64,000 bases of DNA from Burkholderia oklahomensis C6786 (GCF_000959365.1 NZ_CP009555.1:3844001-3908000), one strand, 5' to 3'. Counted from the first letter of the stretch, positions 8,514-18,038 are shown. Program-made: numbers and translations. The notes: generated by a model not told the origin, from the sequence alone.

Positions 8514-10748
8514 ATGATCAATCGCCGCGTGCTGGTGATCAACGCCAACGACGCGACTCACCAGGATTTCCGCAGGATTCTCGCGGGCAGTGAAACCGCG
8601 CCGGCCGCCACCCGGACGCCCTTTTCCGGCGAGATTCCAGCCGCTCGCGAAGCGTTTCAGGTCGATTCCGCGTATCAGGGCCAGGAAGCGCTGGAACGGG
8701 TCGTGCGCGCGCTGGCGGAGAACAAGCCCTATGCGATGGCCTTCATCGACATGCACATGCGGCCCGGCCGGGACAGCCTTCGGACCATCGAACGGCTCTG
8801 GCAAGTGGACCCGCAGTTGCAATTCGCGCTGTGCAGCTCGCAGTCCGATTACCCCCGGGGGACGTTGACGAGGCGCCTCGGCGCAGACCACCGCGTGCTC
8901 ATTCTCAAGAAGCCGTTGGACAACATCGAGATCCGCCAGGCGGCCTGCGTGCTGACCACGAAGTGGCAGACGGCCCAAGAGGCGGCCTTCAAGACGAGCG
9001 GCCTGGAAGAGGCGGTCGAGGAAAGAACCAAAGCGCTTGCCGAAGCCGACATCTTCGTCCGGAACAGTCCGGTCATCCTTTACCGTCTGCGTGGCGAGCC
9101 TTCGTTTCCGCTCGTCTACATATCGCATGACATCATCCGATTCGGCCACGACCGCGCTGCCTTGCTGGCCTCGCCGGCGTGGGCCCGCGAGCTCGTCGAT
9201 CCGGACGACCAGGCCAAGGTCGATGCGGCGCTGGCGCGCGTGCTGGAGAAGGACGCCGACGACGTCTCGATCGAGATCCGCTTGCGCACCGGCGACGGCG
9301 CTTGCCGTCGCGTCGAGAACCGCTACGTCCCGGTCCGCGACGAGAGCGGACGGCTGATCGAAGTCGAAGGGATCGTCATCGACATCACCGAGCGCAAGGC
9401 AGCGGAGGAAAAGATCGCGCAGCTCGCTCGCACCGACGCGCTCACGGGCTTGGCGAATCGGGCCAGCTTCCTCGCGCGGCTGTGGCAGGCTTTGGCCGCA
9501 GCCCAGCATGGCGGCACGCCGTTCGCGATCTTCCTTGTCGATCTCGACCGCTTCCAGCTGGTCAATGACCGGCTGGGCTACCCGATCGGCGACCTGCTGC
9601 TTCGAGAGGCGGCGGCGCGTCTCAGGAACTGCACGCGCGCGAGCGACCTGGTTGCCCGGCTGAGCGACGACGCGTTTGCCGTGCTGCAGGGCGAGATGGG
9701 CGAGCCGGCGGACGCCGGGGTGCTGGCTGCGAAACTTCAAACGGCGCTCGCCTCTCCGTATCTGCTCAACGGCAACGACGTGCGTATCTCGGCAAGCATT
9801 GGCGTTCGTCCGTACGTCCAGGGCGACGCGGAGGCGGACGCCATGCTGGCGCAGGCCGAACTGGCGCTTCTCCGCGCGAAGCACATGGGCGGCAGCCGGC
9901 ATCGCTTTCATTCCGACGAGCTCGACCGGGCGGTGCTCGAACGTGTCGCACTCGCCGAGGATTTGAAGGGGGCGATTGATCGCGGCGAGTTGGAGCTTCA
10001 GTACCAGCCCGAGGTCGAGTTGTCATCCGGAAATATTTTAGGAATGGAAGGATTGGTTCGCTGGCATCATCCGACGCGGGGCCTCGTTTCCCCCGGCGTT
10101 TTCATTCCGATCGCCGAGAGGGACGGCACCATGGCGGCGCTCGGGCGCTGGGTGCTGGACCAGGCGTGCCGGCAAATGCGAGCGTGGCGCGACGAGGGAG
10201 TGGCCCCGCTGATGATCGCGATCAATCTGTCTCTGTTCGAGCTCAAGAGCGCTCGAGCGTTCGTGCGCGATGTCGCCGAAACCGCCGCGAAGTGGCGTCT
10301 CGCCCCCTCCGATCTGGAGTTCGACGTGACCGAGACGACGCTCGCCAGACTGGCGTGGGCACAGTCCGACGTACTCGCGCAGTTGCATGAACTCGGCGCG
10401 AAGATCGCCATCGACGATTTCGGCAGCGAGTTCGCGTCGTTCGACTATGTCAAAGCCTATCGCGTAAACCATCTCAAGATCGCGCAATCCCTCGTCCGAC
10501 GCTCCACCCTCGATCCCGAGAGTGCGGCGACGATCCGCGCCATCGTCGCCTTGGCGCACGATATCGGGATCGGGGTGATTGCCCAGGGCGTGGAGACCGA
10601 GCAGCAGCGTGCGCTGCTGGCGGCAACGAATCGGGCGACGAACGCGCAAGGCTTCCGTTTCAGCGAAGCGGTGGGCGCCGCGCGAGCCAGCGAGCTCCTG
10701 CGCCAAGGCCACATCGCGCCATGCGCGGGGGCCGGTTCGGAGGAGTAG
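8514..10748 (+). CDS. REC-PAS-GGDEF-EAL protein with degenerate catalytic motifs
   Basis: 744 aa. A receiver-like domain spans residues 1-160; it keeps the phospho-acceptor region FIDMHMRPG (Asp79) and LKKP, but the usual acidic pair is replaced by NAND. A PAS domain follows (about 175-300, ending DITERKAAEEK). The GGDEF domain has SDDAF (384-388) in place of GGDEF, so it should not make c-di-GMP. The EAL domain keeps EGLVR (512-516), Asn571, Glu607, the DDFG pair (634-635) and Lys654, but has AQGVET (690-695) where AEGVET is normal, so hydrolysis is doubtful. It is probably a c-di-GMP receptor or weak phosphodiesterase. The start is ATG 8514 (MINRRVLVIN); an in-frame upstream extension to 8283 is unlike the family. 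Confidence 0.85.
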   Translation: MINRRVLVINANDATHQDFRRILAGSETAPAATRTPFSGEIPAAREAFQVDSAYQGQEALERVVRALAENKPYAMAFIDMHMRPGRDSLRTIERLWQVDPQLQFALCSSQSDYPRGTLTRRLGADHRVLILKKPLDNIEIRQAACVLTTKWQTAQEAAFKTSGLEEAVEERTKALAEADIFVRNSPVILYRLRGEPSFPLVYISHDIIRFGHDRAALLASPAWARELVDPDDQAKVDAALARVLEKDADDVSIEIRLRTGDGACRRVENRYVPVRDESGRLIEVEGIVIDITERKAAEEKIAQLARTDALTGLANRASFLARLWQALAAAQHGGTPFAIFLVDLDRFQLVNDRLGYPIGDLLLREAAARLRNCTRASDLVARLSDDAFAVLQGEMGEPADAGVLAAKLQTALASPYLLNGNDVRISASIGVRPYVQGDAEADAMLAQAELALLRAKHMGGSRHRFHSDELDRAVLERVALAEDLKGAIDRGELELQYQPEVELSSGNILGMEGLVRWHHPTRGLVSPGVFIPIAERDGTMAALGRWVLDQACRQMRAWRDEGVAPLMIAINLSLFELKSARAFVRDVAETAAKWRLAPSDLEFDVTETTLARLAWAQSDVLAQLHELGAKIAIDDFGSEFASFDYVKAYRVNHLKIAQSLVRRSTLDPESAATIRAIVALAHDIGIGVIAQGVETEQQRALLAATNRATNAQGFRFSEAVGAARASELLRQGHIAPCAGAGSEE

Positions 10749-11073
10749 GCGCTCGATCGTCGCGGCCGCGAGCTCCGCCCGGCCTGCGGCGCGCTGCCGA
10801 CTCGTTTCGGTATGCAGCGGACGTCGAACCTGGTTAGCTCGGCCGGGATGAAGGTACAGTTGTAGAGCTGACGGCGGCTTCGACGGCATCCCGCCCGCTC
10901 GCCGCCAACACCTCCCGTCGCTTCGCGCCGTCCCCCCAGATATTCCGCTCGCGATTCCCGCCGCACGCGACGCGTCTCGAAACCCGGCGCTCCGCGGGAC
11001 GAGCGCCGCGCGTTTGCGACGTATCGCCTCTCGCTGGTATCGTGGCATGCGTCACTTCCTCCGGAGGCTCCTC
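10749..11073. other. Intergenic stretch before the DUF1993 gene
   Basis: About 325 bp. Nothing recognisable apart from the strong ribosome binding site CCGGAGG at 11061-11067 that serves the next gene. Confidence 0.5.
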
Positions 11074-11646
11074 GTGTCGCCGACCACTCTTCTCATTCCT
11101 TCTTTCACACAGATGCTGCGCGGGCTATCGGCCTGGCTCGACAAGGCCGTCGCCCATCAACGGGCATCAGGCGGCGAACCGGATGCGCTGCTGTCGCGAC
11201 GACTCGCCGCCGACATGTTTCCGCTCGCCGCCCAAATCCGGTTTGCGTGCTTTCAGGCTCAGGAGCCGATTTACCGTCTTCGCGGCGAGTCGCTTCCGCC
11301 GGCGCTCACGGATGTGCGGCGCGAAGGGTGGAATGCGGATGCGCAGCCGGGCTCGTTGAGCGATGCGCAAACGCACATCGCCGACGCGATTTCCTTTCTC
11401 GGCGGACTCGCGCCCGGCGCGCTCGACGAAGGCGCGGATCGTCCGATCGCGCTCGAACTGCCCAATGGCGTGGCGTTCGACATGACAGGCGAGCAATACG
11501 CTCGCGACTGGGCATTGCCGCAGTTCTATTTCCACTTGATCGCCGCCTATGCCATTTTGCGGAATCACGGCGTCGAACTGGGCAAGGCGGACTACGTGCC
11601 GCACATGCTCGCGTACCTCCGGCCCGGGACGACGCCGCAAGACTGA
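11074..11646 (+). CDS. DUF1993 family protein
   Basis: 190 aa from a GTG start. GGAGG at 11063-11067 is 6 nt before GTG 11074, which decides the start; the product then begins MSPTTLLIPSFTQMLRGLSAW, the normal N terminus of the family. The internal LDKAVAH segment, the FPLAAQIRFAC helix and the C-terminal WALPQFYFHLIAAYAILRNHGVELGKADY block are typical of DUF1993, a small helical bundle family of unknown biochemical role. It is convergent with the siderophore binding-protein gene, 16 bp away, and has no visible link to iron uptake. Confidence 0.85.
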   Translation: MSPTTLLIPSFTQMLRGLSAWLDKAVAHQRASGGEPDALLSRRLAADMFPLAAQIRFACFQAQEPIYRLRGESLPPALTDVRREGWNADAQPGSLSDAQTHIADAISFLGGLAPGALDEGADRPIALELPNGVAFDMTGEQYARDWALPQFYFHLIAAYAILRNHGVELGKADYVPHMLAYLRPGTTPQD

Positions 11647-11662
11647 GGCCGCGACGACGAGG

Positions 11663-12775
11663 CTACCGGCGCGCATCCGGCTTCGGCTTCGGCTTCGGCT
11701 TCGGCATCGCCAGCAGCCGGTCCGTCATCTCGTCGGCCAGCCGCAGCGCCGACATCGGCCCGCCGAACCCCCAGATATTCCGCTCGACGAGCGCGACCCG
11801 CCCTGCCCGTCGCGCCGGTACGAACCGCCAGATCTTCGAATCGAGCTTCGCGTCGAGCGGCACGCCCGGCTCCGTCGCGCTGACGAACAGCACCGCCACG
11901 TCGGGCTGCTTCAGCAGATCCTCCGACGTCACATACGCCGTGCCTTCGCGCGTCGGCTCGCCCGGCCACGGTTCGAGGCCGAGCGCGCGCGCGACGCCCG
12001 CCGACGCGCTGTTGCCCGTGAACGCCCAGTAGCGATCCGGCAACCCCAGCTCCTGCAGCCACGCGACGCGCTCGCCCGCGCGTCCCGCCGCCGCGATGCG
12101 CCGCGCGTCGCGCGCGAGGCCCGCGTCGACCTGCACTTCAACCGCACGCGCCTGTTGCTCGCGGCCCGTCAGGCAGCCGATCGTGCGCAGGATCGCCCGC
12201 GCCCAGTCGAACTGCGTGACCTGCCGCCCGTCCTGCACGTAGTTCGGGCTGTACTTGAACAGCACCGTCGGCGCGATCCGCGACAGCGCATCGAAGATCG
12301 GCGCATGCCGCAGCCCGACGCCCAGGATCAGATCGGGCTTCGCGGCCGCGATTGCCTCGAGGCTCGGCTCCTGCCGCGTGCCGACGTCCGGCACGCGCGC
12401 GAGCCGCGCGTCGTCGTAGCCGATCCAGACCGGGTAGTACGCGGGATCGGCCATGCCGGCCGGCGTGATGCCGAGCGCGGCGAGATCCTCGGCGAACATG
12501 AATTCGAGCACGACGATCCGCACCGGTCGTGCGGGCAGCGCGCGGCTGAATTGGGACACGGCCGGATCGTCGGCGAGCGGCCTGCAGACGGCGGGCGGCT
12601 CGCTCGCGCGCGCCGGTTGCGCCGAGCACGCGATGCCGGCGACGAACGCCGCGGCCATGGCGGCCGACGACCGTGCGCGCCACGCACGGCCCGGCGCGTG
12701 CGCCCGCCGCGTCGCGCATGCGCCGGCCGACAACCGCAGCCGTCGCGCAACGTGCGTCGCTCGCGTCGGCAGCAT
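11663..12775 (-). CDS. Periplasmic Fe-siderophore binding protein (FhuD/OrbB-like)
   Basis: 370 aa from ATG 12775. A basic N terminus and a hydrophobic segment ending AQPARA form an export signal. The mature part has the class III binding-protein pattern: [26 protein letters not shown], a long connecting helix, and [13 protein letters not shown] near the end. It presumably delivers ferri-malleobactin to the adjacent FhuB/FhuC-type permease. The start is uncertain: in-frame ATGs at 12850 and 12883 would add a tail before the signal peptide. The C terminus is odd, [13 protein letters not shown], encoded by a hexanucleotide tandem repeat just before the stop. It is last in an operon reading mbtH-tauD-fhuC-fhuB-fhuF-fhuD. 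Confidence 0.88.
   Translation of the reverse strand: MLPTRATHVARRLRLSAGACATRRAHAPGRAWRARSSAAMAAAFVAGIACSAQPARASEPPAVCRPLADDPAVSQFSRALPARPVRIVVLEFMFAEDLAALGITPAGMADPAYYPVWIGYDDARLARVPDVGTRQEPSLEAIAAAKPDLILGVGLRHAPIFDALSRIAPTVLFKYSPNYVQDGRQVTQFDWARAILRTIGCLTGREQQARAVEVQVDAGLARDARRIAAAGRAGERVAWLQELGLPDRYWAFTGNSASAGVARALGLEPWPGEPTREGTAYVTSEDLLKQPDVAVLFVSATEPGVPLDAKLDSKIWRFVPARRAGRVALVERNIWGFGGPMSALRLADEMTDRLLAMPKPKPKPKPDARR
11681..11704. repeat. In-frame hexanucleotide tandem repeat (CTTCGG)4
   Basis: Four perfect 6-bp units at the 3' end of the siderophore binding-protein gene, encoding a Pro-Lys run. Slippage would change protein length without a frameshift. Confidence 0.9.
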
Positions 12776-12802
12776 CTTGCCCGTCTCGACCGGCAGCCGC
12801 GG

Positions 12803-12829
12803 GAACCTCACGAACCTCACGAACCCCAA
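12803..12829. repeat. Nonamer tandem repeat, three units
   Basis: GAACCTCAC twice, then the variant GAACCCCAA, in the gap between the FhuF-like and binding-protein genes. Confidence 0.75.
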
Positions 12830-12903
12830 GCGAGATATCGCTCTCGCCATTGCCGCGACGCCGGCATCGACCGGCAGCCCCATGAATCGCAGCCCGCGCG
12901 CCG

Positions 12904-13710
12904 TCAATGCGCGGCGTCCTGCTTCGCGAGCTCGTCGTCGCACATCGTCAACAGCAGCGGACAGCTTCCACACAGTTGGTCTTCCCCAGGAATTTCATTG
13001 CGCAGGCAGCACACGCGGCGCGCGCGGAACGGATCGGGCAGCCGTGCCGAGCACGGCTTCACGCGGCGCACCGGCAGCCGCAGCGGGTTCGCGTCGCCGT
13101 GCGCGTCGACGGGACCGAACAGCCACGCGGCGTCGGCGGCGGCGCGCGGCACGTGCGCGCATTGCTCGAACAGATAGTCGAGCAGGTTGCCCGCGTTGGC
13201 CCACAGCACGCGCGGCGACAGCTTGGCGAGCGCGCCGAGCGCATCGATCGTCGCGCGCAGATGATCGACGAGCGCCGCGTAACGCGGCGCGGGTTCGGAT
13301 TGCGCGGGGCGCAGCGCATCGGGCTCGAAGATCAGCGCGATCGGCATCCCGGCGCGCAGCGCGACACGCATCCGCGACGGCGTCATGTCGAGCGGCCGGC
13401 CGAGCAGCAGCGCGGCGGCGAGGCCCGCCGACGCGGCCAGGTTGAAGTAGTACTTGCTCCATTGCGACAGCAGCGCGCGCGCATGCACGCCGGCATCGCC
13501 GCCGTACAGCGCGGCCATCGCGCCGACGAGCGCATCGCGCCGGCTCGCGAGCGCCGCGGCCGGGATCACGTCCGGCGGCTCGCCGCGATCGATGCCGAGC
13601 GCGGGCTCGTCGTGCGCATCGGGCGCGCCGAGCCATACGTGCTCGAGATAATGCGCGATCGATGCCGGCGCGAACGTCGAAAAGCGCGTCGCGCGAACGT
13701 ACGCCGTCAC
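12904..13710 (-). CDS. FhuF-like ferric-siderophore reductase
   Basis: 268 aa. The C terminus carries paired cysteines followed by C-x2-C (RRVCC...LCGSCPLLL), the [2Fe-2S] signature of FhuF, which reduces iron in the cytoplasm to release it from hydroxamate siderophores. The spacing here is CC-x11-C-x2-C, one residue longer than the CC-x10-C-x2-C of E. coli FhuF as I recall it. The start is GTG 13710, which overlaps the TGA of the permease gene by 4 bp (GTGA), indicating translational coupling. The codons around the cysteine cluster are noticeably AT-richer than the rest of the operon. Confidence 0.87.
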   Translation of the reverse strand: MTAYVRATRFSTFAPASIAHYLEHVWLGAPDAHDEPALGIDRGEPPDVIPAAALASRRDALVGAMAALYGGDAGVHARALLSQWSKYYFNLAASAGLAAALLLGRPLDMTPSRMRVALRAGMPIALIFEPDALRPAQSEPAPRYAALVDHLRATIDALGALAKLSPRVLWANAGNLLDYLFEQCAHVPRAAADAAWLFGPVDAHGDANPLRLPVRRVKPCSARLPDPFRARRVCCLRNEIPGEDQLCGSCPLLLTMCDDELAKQDAAH

Positions 13711-15818
13711 CGCCCGCCCCGCCGCTCGCGCCGCGCTTCGGCGATCAACAGCGCGAGCAGGTACGGCGCACCGATCAATGCGGTCAGCACGCCCGCCGGA
13801 ATCTCGCGCGGCGCGAGCAGCGTGCGCGCGGCGACGTCGGCGGCGGCGAGCACGAGCGCGCCGCACGCGGCGGCGACCCACAGGCGCGTCGCATGCGTGC
13901 GCGCGCCGAGCATCGCCGCGAGATGCGGCGCCATCAGCCCGATGAAGCCGACCGGACCGACCGCCGCGACCGCCGCGCACGCGGCGAGCGTCGCGATCGT
14001 CAGCACGAGCGGGCGCAGCACCGCGATCGGCAGGCCGAGCGCGGCCGCCTGATCGTCGCCGAGCGCGAGCAGATCGAGCGGCTTCGCGAGCAGCACGAGC
14101 GTCGGCAGCGCGAGCACGCACCACGGCAGCAGCGCGACGACCTCGCCCCAGCTGCGCCCATACGTGCCGCCGACGAGCCAGACGACGAAGCGCGCGGGCT
14201 GCACGCTCTCCTGCGTGATCAGCCATTGCGCGAGCGTCGTCCACAGCGTGCCGATCACGATGCCCGTCAGCGCGACGGCGAGCGGCGCGTAGCGATGCCG
14301 GCGATTGAGCAGGAGCGTCAGCGCGAGCGTCGCGCCGCCGCCCGCGAGCGATGCGGCGACGAGCGTCCCGTGCGCGGCGAGCGGCCATGCGACGAGCGTC
14401 GCAAGCGTCGCGAATCCCGCGCCTTGCGTGACGCCGAGCACTTCCGGCCCGGCGAGCGGATTGCGCACGATGCTCTGCATCAGCACGCCGGCAGCGCCGA
14501 GCAGCGCGCCCGCGAGCAGCGCGCACAGCAGCCGCGGCGCGCGCAGGTCGAGCACCATCCGCGCGAGGTCGTCGCGCTGCGCGAGCGCGGCGAGCCAGCG
14601 TCCGGGGCCGAGCCACGCCGGGCCGAACGACGCGCCGACCACGAGCACCGCGCCCGCCATCAGGAGCAGCAGCGACGCGACGGCCGGCCACGGCAGCGCG
14701 GCGAGCGCACGGACGACGCGAGCGCCGCCGCGCGTGTTCGCCTGCGCCTGCGTCGCCTGCTGCGCCGCGCCGGACCACGCGGCGCCGCGACGGATCATCG
14801 CGAGCATCAGCGGCGTGCCGGCGAACGCGATCGCGACGCCCGTCGACAGCGTCGAATCGAGTCCGAGCGCGAGCACCGCGCTGTCGGTGACGAGCACGAG
14901 CGCGCCGCCCGCGAGCGCGGCGAGCGGCACGAGCGCGCCGAGCTTCGACGCTTTCGCGCCGCGCACCTGCCGCATCAGGTTCGGCGCGATCAGCCCGACG
15001 TACGACAGCGGCCCCGCGATGCTGACCGCGACGCTCGCGAAGCCGACCGCGACCGTCGTCGCCGCGAGCCGCGTCGCGTCGACGCGCACGCCGGCCGCGG
15101 CCGCCGCATCGTCGCCGAGCGCGAGCGGATCAAGCGGCCGGATCACGAGCGGCAGCGCGACGAGCGGCGCGACGAGCCACGCGAGCGCGTCGCGCAGCCC
15201 GGCCGCGCCCGGTTGATAGAGGCTGCCGCTCGCCCACAGCGACGCGCCCACGACCGTCTCTTCGAAGAACGCGAGCAAGAGCGTCGTGATCGCCGAGAAC
15301 AGCAGCATGCACACGCTGCCCGCGAGAATCAGCCGCAACGGCGTCGCGCGCCAGCCGCCCGCCGCGGCCGACACGCAGCCGGCGGCGGCGAGCCCGCAGA
15401 CGAACAGGAGCGGCACCGACGCGTGGCCGGCGAGCGCCGGCACGAGCATCGCGGCGATCAGGCCGAGCTGCGCGCCGCCCGTGATGCCGAGCAGATCGGG
15501 CGCGGCGAGCGGATTGCGCGTGAGCGCCTGGAACAGCGCGCCCGCGACCGCGAGGCAGCCGCCCGCGACGAGCGCCGCGGCGACGCGCGGCGCGGCGAGG
15601 TCGAACAGCATGATGTGCGCGAGCTGCGCGGCGTCGCTGCCCGCCGGCGCGGCGAGCCACGCGCGCCATTCGGGCGCGAGCCGCATCGCGGCGACGGCGA
15701 CGATCAACGCGGCGAGCGCGCCGGCGATTGCGCCGACGCGGCTCGTCGCGACCGCGCGCGATGCTTCCGACGCGAGCGCGCCGCGGCACAGGCGCTTGCG
15801 GACGGCGAGCGTCGTCAT
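13707..15818 (-). CDS. Fused double Fe-siderophore permease (FhuB/OrbD-like)
   Basis: 703 aa, about twice a normal FecCD permease, with two homologous halves of about ten membrane helices each. Each half carries the GLIAPNLMRQ / GLMAPHLAAM type ATPase-coupling loop and the GxxxQ(S) and NPLAxPxxLG motifs (ALTRNPLAAPDLLG and SIVRNPLAGPEVLG). A single chain can therefore form the whole channel, as FhuB does. ATG 15818 overlaps the ATPase stop in ATGA, and its own stop overlaps the FhuF-like start. It imports the ferric siderophore from the periplasm with the neighbouring ATPase and binding protein. Confidence 0.93.
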   Translation of the reverse strand: MTTLAVRKRLCRGALASEASRAVATSRVGAIAGALAALIVAVAAMRLAPEWRAWLAAPAGSDAAQLAHIMLFDLAAPRVAAALVAGGCLAVAGALFQALTRNPLAAPDLLGITGGAQLGLIAAMLVPALAGHASVPLLFVCGLAAAGCVSAAAGGWRATPLRLILAGSVCMLLFSAITTLLLAFFEETVVGASLWASGSLYQPGAAGLRDALAWLVAPLVALPLVIRPLDPLALGDDAAAAAGVRVDATRLAATTVAVGFASVAVSIAGPLSYVGLIAPNLMRQVRGAKASKLGALVPLAALAGGALVLVTDSAVLALGLDSTLSTGVAIAFAGTPLMLAMIRRGAAWSGAAQQATQAQANTRGGARVVRALAALPWPAVASLLLLMAGAVLVVGASFGPAWLGPGRWLAALAQRDDLARMVLDLRAPRLLCALLAGALLGAAGVLMQSIVRNPLAGPEVLGVTQGAGFATLATLVAWPLAAHGTLVAASLAGGGATLALTLLLNRRHRYAPLAVALTGIVIGTLWTTLAQWLITQESVQPARFVVWLVGGTYGRSWGEVVALLPWCVLALPTLVLLAKPLDLLALGDDQAAALGLPIAVLRPLVLTIATLAACAAVAAVGPVGFIGLMAPHLAAMLGARTHATRLWVAAACGALVLAAADVAARTLLAPREIPAGVLTALIGAPYLLALLIAEARRERRGGR

Positions 15819-16714
15819 GCGGCGAGATCCCGTTGCGCGCGAGCGTCGGCGCGGCGCACGCCGGATTCGCCGTCCGCGTCGCCCGCACCGACGGCCGTCG
15901 TCGATTCGACGTCGAGCACGCCCTCGTATGCGGGCACGCACATCGGCGCACCGGTGAGCGGATGCGCGGTCTTCAGCATCGCGACGCCGAACGCCGCCTG
16001 CAGAGGATGCGGCTCGAGCATCGCGTCGGGCGTGCCCTGCGCGACGATCCGGCCCGCGCGCATCAGCACGATCTCGTCGCTGTACGCGGCCGCCTGGTTG
16101 AGGTCGTGCAGCACCCAGACGATCGTCAGGCCGCGCGCGCGGTTGAGCCGCCGCAGTTCGCGCAGGATGTCGAGCTGGTGATGGATGTCGAGATACGTGG
16201 TCGGCTCGTCGAGCAGCACGATGGGCGCCTGCTGCGCGAGCGCCATCGCGATCCACGCGCGCTGCCGCTCGCCGCCCGACAGCGCCGCGACGTCGCGCGC
16301 CGCGTCGTCGGCCAAGCCCGTCGTCGCGAGCGCTTCGTCGATCGCGTCGCGATCGGCGCGCGACAGCCCGCGCAGCCACCCGCCGTGCGCGTAGCGGCCG
16401 TACGCGACGAGCTCGCGCACCGTGAGCCCCGAGGGAATCTGGTTGAATTGCGCGAGCATCGTCAGCGTGCGCGCGAGCGCGCGCCGCCGGTACGAACCGA
16501 GCGGCGCGCCGTTTATTTCGACGTCGCCGGACAGCGCGGGCTGCAGCCCGGCGAGCGTACGCAACAGCGTGCTCTTGCCGCAGCCGTTCGGACCGCATAG
16601 CGCGGTCACCCGCCCCGCCGCGATCGACAGATCGAGGCCGTCGAGCACCAGATGATCCCGGTAGCCGACGCTCAGCGCGCGCGCCGCGAGCGCCGCCACC
16701 GTTTCGTCTTTCAT
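15815..16714 (-). CDS. Fe-siderophore ABC transporter ATPase (FhuC/OrbC-like)
   Basis: 299 aa. Walker A CGPNGCGKSTLL near residue 40, the Q-loop at MLAQFNQIPSG, signature ALSGGERQRAW, Walker B VLLDEPTTYLDIHHQ, and the switch histidine in VLHDLNQAA are all intact and of the FecE/FhuC subgroup. A C-terminal tail of about 40 residues beyond the core is rich in Ala/Asp/Arg. ATG 16714 lies 14 bp after the hydroxylase stop. It energises the fused permease encoded next. Confidence 0.94.
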   Translation of the reverse strand: MKDETVAALAARALSVGYRDHLVLDGLDLSIAAGRVTALCGPNGCGKSTLLRTLAGLQPALSGDVEINGAPLGSYRRRALARTLTMLAQFNQIPSGLTVRELVAYGRYAHGGWLRGLSRADRDAIDEALATTGLADDAARDVAALSGGERQRAWIAMALAQQAPIVLLDEPTTYLDIHHQLDILRELRRLNRARGLTIVWVLHDLNQAAAYSDEIVLMRAGRIVAQGTPDAMLEPHPLQAAFGVAMLKTAHPLTGAPMCVPAYEGVLDVESTTAVGAGDADGESGVRRADARAQRDLAA

Positions 16715-16728
16715 CGTTTCTTCATCCG

Positions 16729-17742
16729 CTAACCGCCCTTCTGTTCGCGGTGGCTCCGCGCCATCGCGACCACCACCTTGCGCGGCCCTTCGAACGGATC
16801 GCGCGCGTGCGCGGTCAGCATGTTGTCGAGCATCAGCACGTCGCCCGTTCGCCACGGGAACACGATCCGCTGCCGTTCGAGCACGCCGCGGATCTCCGTG
16901 AGCGCGTCGGCTTCGAGCGGCGCGCCATCGCCGTAATAGACGTTGCGCGGCACGTTCTCGATGCCGACCGCGTCGACGAGCGCTTCCTGCATGTCCTCGT
17001 CGAGCGCCGACAGGTGAAAGAGATGCGCCTGGTTGAACCACACGAGCTCGCCCGTGCGCGGATGGCGCACGACCGCCTGGCAGCGTTCGCGCGTGCGCAG
17101 CAGCGGTTCGTCGTCGCCTTCGCGCCATTCGCAGTCGATTCCGCGCGCCGCGCAGATGCGCTCGACTTCGCGCGGATCGTCGGTGCCGAACGCCTGCTGC
17201 CACGGCAAATCGAGTCCCTGCCCGAAGTTGCGCACGTACAGCAGCTCGCGTTCGGCGAAGCGCGCGACGAGCGCCGGATCGAGCGCGCGGTGGATCGCAC
17301 GGCTGTCGGCGATCGGCGTCGCGCCGCCCGTGCGCGCGGCGAGCGCGCAGTGGAACCAGATCCGCAGCGGCCACTCGCGCGTGTACGACTGCTCGTTGTG
17401 CAGCGGGATCGAGCGGTGCGGCGGGTATTCGGTCGACGTGTACACCGCGCCCTCGACCTGGCTGCGCGGCGTCGACGCGAACTCGTAGCCGATCAGCGGA
17501 TCGCCGAAATCGGCCGCGAAGCGCTGGAACGTCTCGATCGACGCGACGTGAAAGCCGGTGAAAAGCACGCCGCCCGCGCGCTCGACGACGTCGCCGGCGA
17601 TCTCGCGCAACAGCGGCGCGGCTTCGTGGAGCGCGATGTCCGCGCCTTCGCGCGGCGACACGACGGTCGGCAAACCAGGCTCGACGCGCAGGTCGTCGAG
17701 CGTCGGGCGGGCCGCAACGGCCGGCATCGAAAGCTGAGTCAT
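16729..17742 (-). CDS. TauD/SyrP-type Fe(II)/2-oxoglutarate hydroxylase of the siderophore pathway
   Basis: 337 aa. The iron ligands are visible as HNE in SIPLHNEQSY (near residue 114) and the distal His in MLDNMLTAHARDPFEGPRK (near residue 311), followed by the Arg that binds 2-oxoglutarate. The HxE triad is characteristic of amino-acid beta-hydroxylases tied to NRPSs. Ornibactin and malleobactin contain beta-hydroxy-aspartate, so this enzyme is the obvious candidate for that hydroxylation (inference from pathway knowledge; OrbG equivalent). AGAGGA lies 7 nt before ATG 17742. It sits between the MbtH-like and ATPase genes in one operon. Confidence 0.88.
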   Translation of the reverse strand: MTQLSMPAVAARPTLDDLRVEPGLPTVVSPREGADIALHEAAPLLREIAGDVVERAGGVLFTGFHVASIETFQRFAADFGDPLIGYEFASTPRSQVEGAVYTSTEYPPHRSIPLHNEQSYTREWPLRIWFHCALAARTGGATPIADSRAIHRALDPALVARFAERELLYVRNFGQGLDLPWQQAFGTDDPREVERICAARGIDCEWREGDDEPLLRTRERCQAVVRHPRTGELVWFNQAHLFHLSALDEDMQEALVDAVGIENVPRNVYYGDGAPLEADALTEIRGVLERQRIVFPWRTGDVLMLDNMLTAHARDPFEGPRKVVVAMARSHREQKGG

Positions 17743-17783
17743 CCGGGAATCCTCTTGCGATACGGACGCGATACGCGCCGGAA

Positions 17784-18038
17784 TTACGACGCGTTCGCCG
17801 CGTCCAGATGGCGGCGCAGGCTCGCGGGACGCATGTCGGTCCACACGGTCTCGATGTGCGCGAGGCAGTCGGCCTTCGGGCCGCGCACGCCGGTTTCGCG
17901 CCAGCCGGCCGGCACCGCGCGGAACGTCGGCCAGATCGAGTACTGCTCTTCGTCGTTGACGACGACCGTGTAGACGATGTCGTCGGCGTCGGCGGCCGCG
18001 GCGGCCGGCGGGTTCGAGGGTTGCTGGGCTTGCGTCAT
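17784..18038 (-). CDS. MbtH-like NRPS adenylation chaperone
   Basis: 84 aa. The family signature is complete: [10 protein letters not shown], then [18 protein letters not shown]. MbtH proteins bind NRPS adenylation domains and aid their folding or activity. There is a short N-terminal extension rich in Ala/Asp/Pro before the core. It is the first gene of the siderophore uptake/modification operon, 64 bp behind an MbaS-type promoter, and corresponds to orbH in ornibactin clusters. Confidence 0.95.
   Translation of the reverse strand: MTQAQQPSNPPAAAAADADDIVYTVVVNDEEQYSIWPTFRAVPAGWRETGVRGPKADCLAHIETVWTDMRPASLRRHLDAANAS

Noticed and set aside
5217..11646. Genomic island with integrase or attachment sites
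   Set aside because: No integrase, tRNA or flanking direct repeats were seen, so it is reported only as an interposed segment.
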